Source: Prevotella merdae (GTDB taxonomy: Bacteria > Bacteroidota > Bacteroidia > Bacteroidales > Bacteroidaceae). From it: a stretch of DNA of 64,000 nt. The position numbers and the translations under genes were made by a program. The stretch is taken from contig NZ_LT985325.1 of assembly GCF_900290275.1 (NCBI RefSeq), positions 330,756 through 394,755 on the forward strand, written 5' to 3'. Positions 62,724 to 64,000 of this stretch are shown here, piece after piece (the stretch's first letter is position 1; every line of letters begins with the position of its first letter). The notes under the pieces were generated by a model. The model did not search any database. It had not been told where the DNA came from and was given only the letters and a program-made list of their open reading frames with translations.

Positions 62724-62907
62724 CTTCGCGAATTTTGAATTGTGAGTTTTGAATTTTGAATTATTCTCGGCTTCGCCTGCGATTTTGAATTTATGAGTTA
62801 TGAATTCTCAATTCAGAAGTCGTCATTGGTGAGAAATTCAAAACTCAGAACTCACAATTCAAAATGCGCAAAGCGCACAATTCAAAACTCAAAACTCAAA
62901 ACTCAAA
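62724..62907. repeat. Spacer repeats with opposed TTTTGAATT / AATTCAAAA arms
   Basis: The left half (62728-62800) carries GAATTTTGAATTGTGAGTTTT-type units; the right half (62835-62907) carries the complementary CAAAACTCAAAATTC units, so the mRNA could fold between chorismate-mutase and prephenate-dehydrogenase genes. Contains TTCTCGGCTTCGCCTGCGATT (62764-62784), identical to 14342-14362. Confidence 0.75.
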
Positions 62908-63699
62908 ATGAAAATCCTAATCCTTGGTGCCGGCAAGATGGGCAGCTTCTTTCTCGATGTTCTCAGTTTCGATCACGAGACTGCGGTATATGAGAAAGAC
63001 CCTAAGCGAATGCGATTCACCTATAACTGTCAGCGTTTCACCACGCTCGATGAGATTAAGGAGTTTGAACCGCAGCTCGTCATCAATGCCGTTACACTAA
63101 AATACACTATATCTGCCTTTAAGGAAGTGATGCCTGTGCTACCGCAAGACTGCATCATAAGCGACATATCATCGGTAAAGACCAATCTGAAGGAGTTTTA
63201 CGAGCAGTCGGGACATCCTTATGTATCTACACACCCTATGTTTGGACCTACGTTTGCCAACCTCGGACAACTGTCGGAGGAGAATGCAATCATAATAACC
63301 GAGGGCGACTATATGGGCCGCATATTCTTTAAGGACCTCTACTCCCGACTCGGTCTCAACATATACGAGTACACATTCGAGGAGCATGACAAAACGGTGG
63401 CCTATTCGCTCAGTACACCTTTCGTAAGCACATTTGTCTTCTCTGCTGTTATGAAGCATCAGGATGCGCCTGGTACTACCTTTAAGCGACATCTGCGTAT
63501 AGCAAAAGGAGTGCTCAACGAGGACGACTATCTGCTTCAGGAGATTCTGTTCAACCCATACACCAGTGCACAGGTGGCTCAGATTCGCAACGAGCTTGGC
63601 GAGCTTATAGACATCATCGACAATAAGGACGCCAAGCGTATGAAGGCTTATCTTACTAAGATTCGCAACAACGTTAAGCAGGATATAGAGAATATCTAA
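62908..63699 (+). CDS. Prephenate dehydrogenase
   Basis: 263 aa. NAD-binding start 'MKILILGAGKMGSFFLDVLS', then 'VINAVTLKYTISAFKEVMPV', 'ISDISSVKTNLKEFYEQ' and the substrate/catalytic region 'VSTHPMFGPTFANLGQLSEE', whose His is the catalytic base in this family. The end 'DIIDNKDAKRMKAYLTKIRN' is helical. It oxidises prephenate to 4-hydroxyphenylpyruvate on the tyrosine branch. It lacks a C-terminal ACT domain, so tyrosine control may come from the attenuator. Last gene of the operon. Confidence 0.93.
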   Translation: MKILILGAGKMGSFFLDVLSFDHETAVYEKDPKRMRFTYNCQRFTTLDEIKEFEPQLVINAVTLKYTISAFKEVMPVLPQDCIISDISSVKTNLKEFYEQSGHPYVSTHPMFGPTFANLGQLSEENAIIITEGDYMGRIFFKDLYSRLGLNIYEYTFEEHDKTVAYSLSTPFVSTFVFSAVMKHQDAPGTTFKRHLRIAKGVLNEDDYLLQEILFNPYTSAQVAQIRNELGELIDIIDNKDAKRMKAYLTKIRNNVKQDIENI

Positions 63700-63717
63700 G
63701 TAGTGCAGTTTTGTTTG

Positions 63718-63755
63718 TTAGACTTCACACAAGTCTAAGTTTTGGCATTACTTTT
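63718..63755 (+). terminator. Terminator-like hairpin after the aromatic operon
   Basis: Perfect 8-bp stem TTAGACTT / AAGTCTAA with loop CACAC, followed by GTTTTGGCATTACTTTTTTAT. GC-poor, so moderate strength. Confidence 0.55.
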
Positions 63756-63805
63756 TTATATTCTATATCTTTATAAAGTCAAAGACAATATATTTAAAGT
63801 TTATA

Positions 63806-63880
63806 TTCCGTGTCACCGAACGGCCGTTCCGTGACACGGAATGTACGTTCCGCGACACCGAATGGCCATTCCGTGTGTGG
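63806..63880. repeat. 21-nt tandem repeat with central palindromes
   Basis: Units of 21 nt start with TTCCG at 63806, 63827, 63848 and 63869 (partial). Each holds a palindromic core (AACGGCCGTT; AATGTACGTT, imperfect; AATGGCCATT) next to CGTGACAC-type blocks. Confidence 0.75.
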
Positions 63881-63893
63881 TTTAACGATTTTA

Positions 63894-63994
63894 GTTGACC
63901 ACTCTAAGTATTATTGATAATACAAGTTGACTCAGTTATTACTTATTTATAATTCACGTTGACTTATTTAATTTTAGTCATACTTATAGTTGAC
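63894..63994. repeat. GTTGAC motif at 32-nt spacing
   Basis: GTTGAC occurs at 63894, 63926, 63958 and 63989, spacing 32, 32 and 31 nt, separated by AT-rich sequence. The series reaches the window end and may go on beyond it. Confidence 0.6.
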
Positions 63995-64000
63995 TACTTA

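Noticed and set aside
63806..64000. Possible CRISPR array at the right edge
   Set aside because: Units are 21 nt with no spacer of constant length, the 32-nt motif keeps only six bases, and no cas gene is present.

Overview
The window is a chromosomal segment of a Bacteroidales bacterium, most probably a Prevotella-like member of Prevotellaceae. Support: a SusC/SusD pair; several surface proteins with type IX secretion (T9SS) style C-terminal tails; a BspA-type leucine-rich repeat protein; promoters of the Bacteroidetes form TTG-N19-21-TAnnTTTG; few Shine-Dalgarno sites; and typical Bacteroidales gene pairs such as nfeD-slipin and a DAHP synthase-chorismate mutase fusion. The genus is inferred. 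I saw no tRNA, rRNA or CRISPR array.

Region 1 (1-8.6 kb) is the tail of a polysaccharide locus. It has a truncated KAP-type NTPase, then an ATP-grasp enzyme, a nucleotide-sugar epimerase-like SDR, a nucleotidyltransferase-like protein and an initiating sugar transferase. A 699-aa protein with two HEPN-like Rx5H motifs follows, then a PIG-L deacetylase, a 28-aa small ORF and a WbuC-type cupin. Region 2 (8.6-12.8 kb) is a scarred accessory stretch: a PIN-domain toxin-antitoxin pair behind a palindromic promoter element, a gutted PDDEXK transposase/nuclease remnant, two short scars copied from the PIG-L and WbuC genes, and a helicase whose frame carries spacer-like repeats. Region 3 (12.9-18.4 kb) is a TolC-EmrA-EmrB style efflux operon with an AraC regulator.

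Region 4 (18.4-31.9 kb) is a surface/nutrient locus on the minus strand: a T9SS propeller-like protein, SusD, SusC, a met-zincin lipoprotein protease and an OprB-like porin. A plus-strand PCMD/T9SS protein lies beside it. Two inverted copies of a MITE-like repeat flank most of it. Region 5 (31.9-43 kb) holds HrpB, a subtilisin-like protease, an M48 lipoprotein peptidase, a remnant surface gene with a small 'YIKP' peptide gene, an AAA-ATPase/PDDEXK protein, two conserved hypotheticals and the nfeD-slipin pair. Palindromic and 22-nt tandem repeats fill the gaps.

Region 6 (43.3-51.9 kb) has a broken BspA-like gene followed by a second YIKP peptide, a superoxide reductase, an IS1380-like scrap, a catalytically divergent UDP-GlcNAc 2-epimerase homologue, a SIMPL protein, a MATE pump and a free-standing 37-aa sORF with its own promoter and terminator. 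Region 7 (52-59.3 kb) has a Dna2-like nuclease-helicase-methyltransferase fusion, a Cu-type P-ATPase that appears to lack its nucleotide-binding domain, and a TPR protein. Region 8 (59.3-63.7 kb) is the phenylalanine/tyrosine operon (prephenate dehydratase, aminotransferase, DAHP synthase-chorismate mutase, prephenate dehydrogenase). A Tyr/Phe-rich leader peptide and overlapping terminator/antiterminator hairpins precede it: a classical transcription attenuator, and the clearest regulatory system in the window. The right edge carries short tandem repeats and a 32-nt-phased GTTGAC motif.
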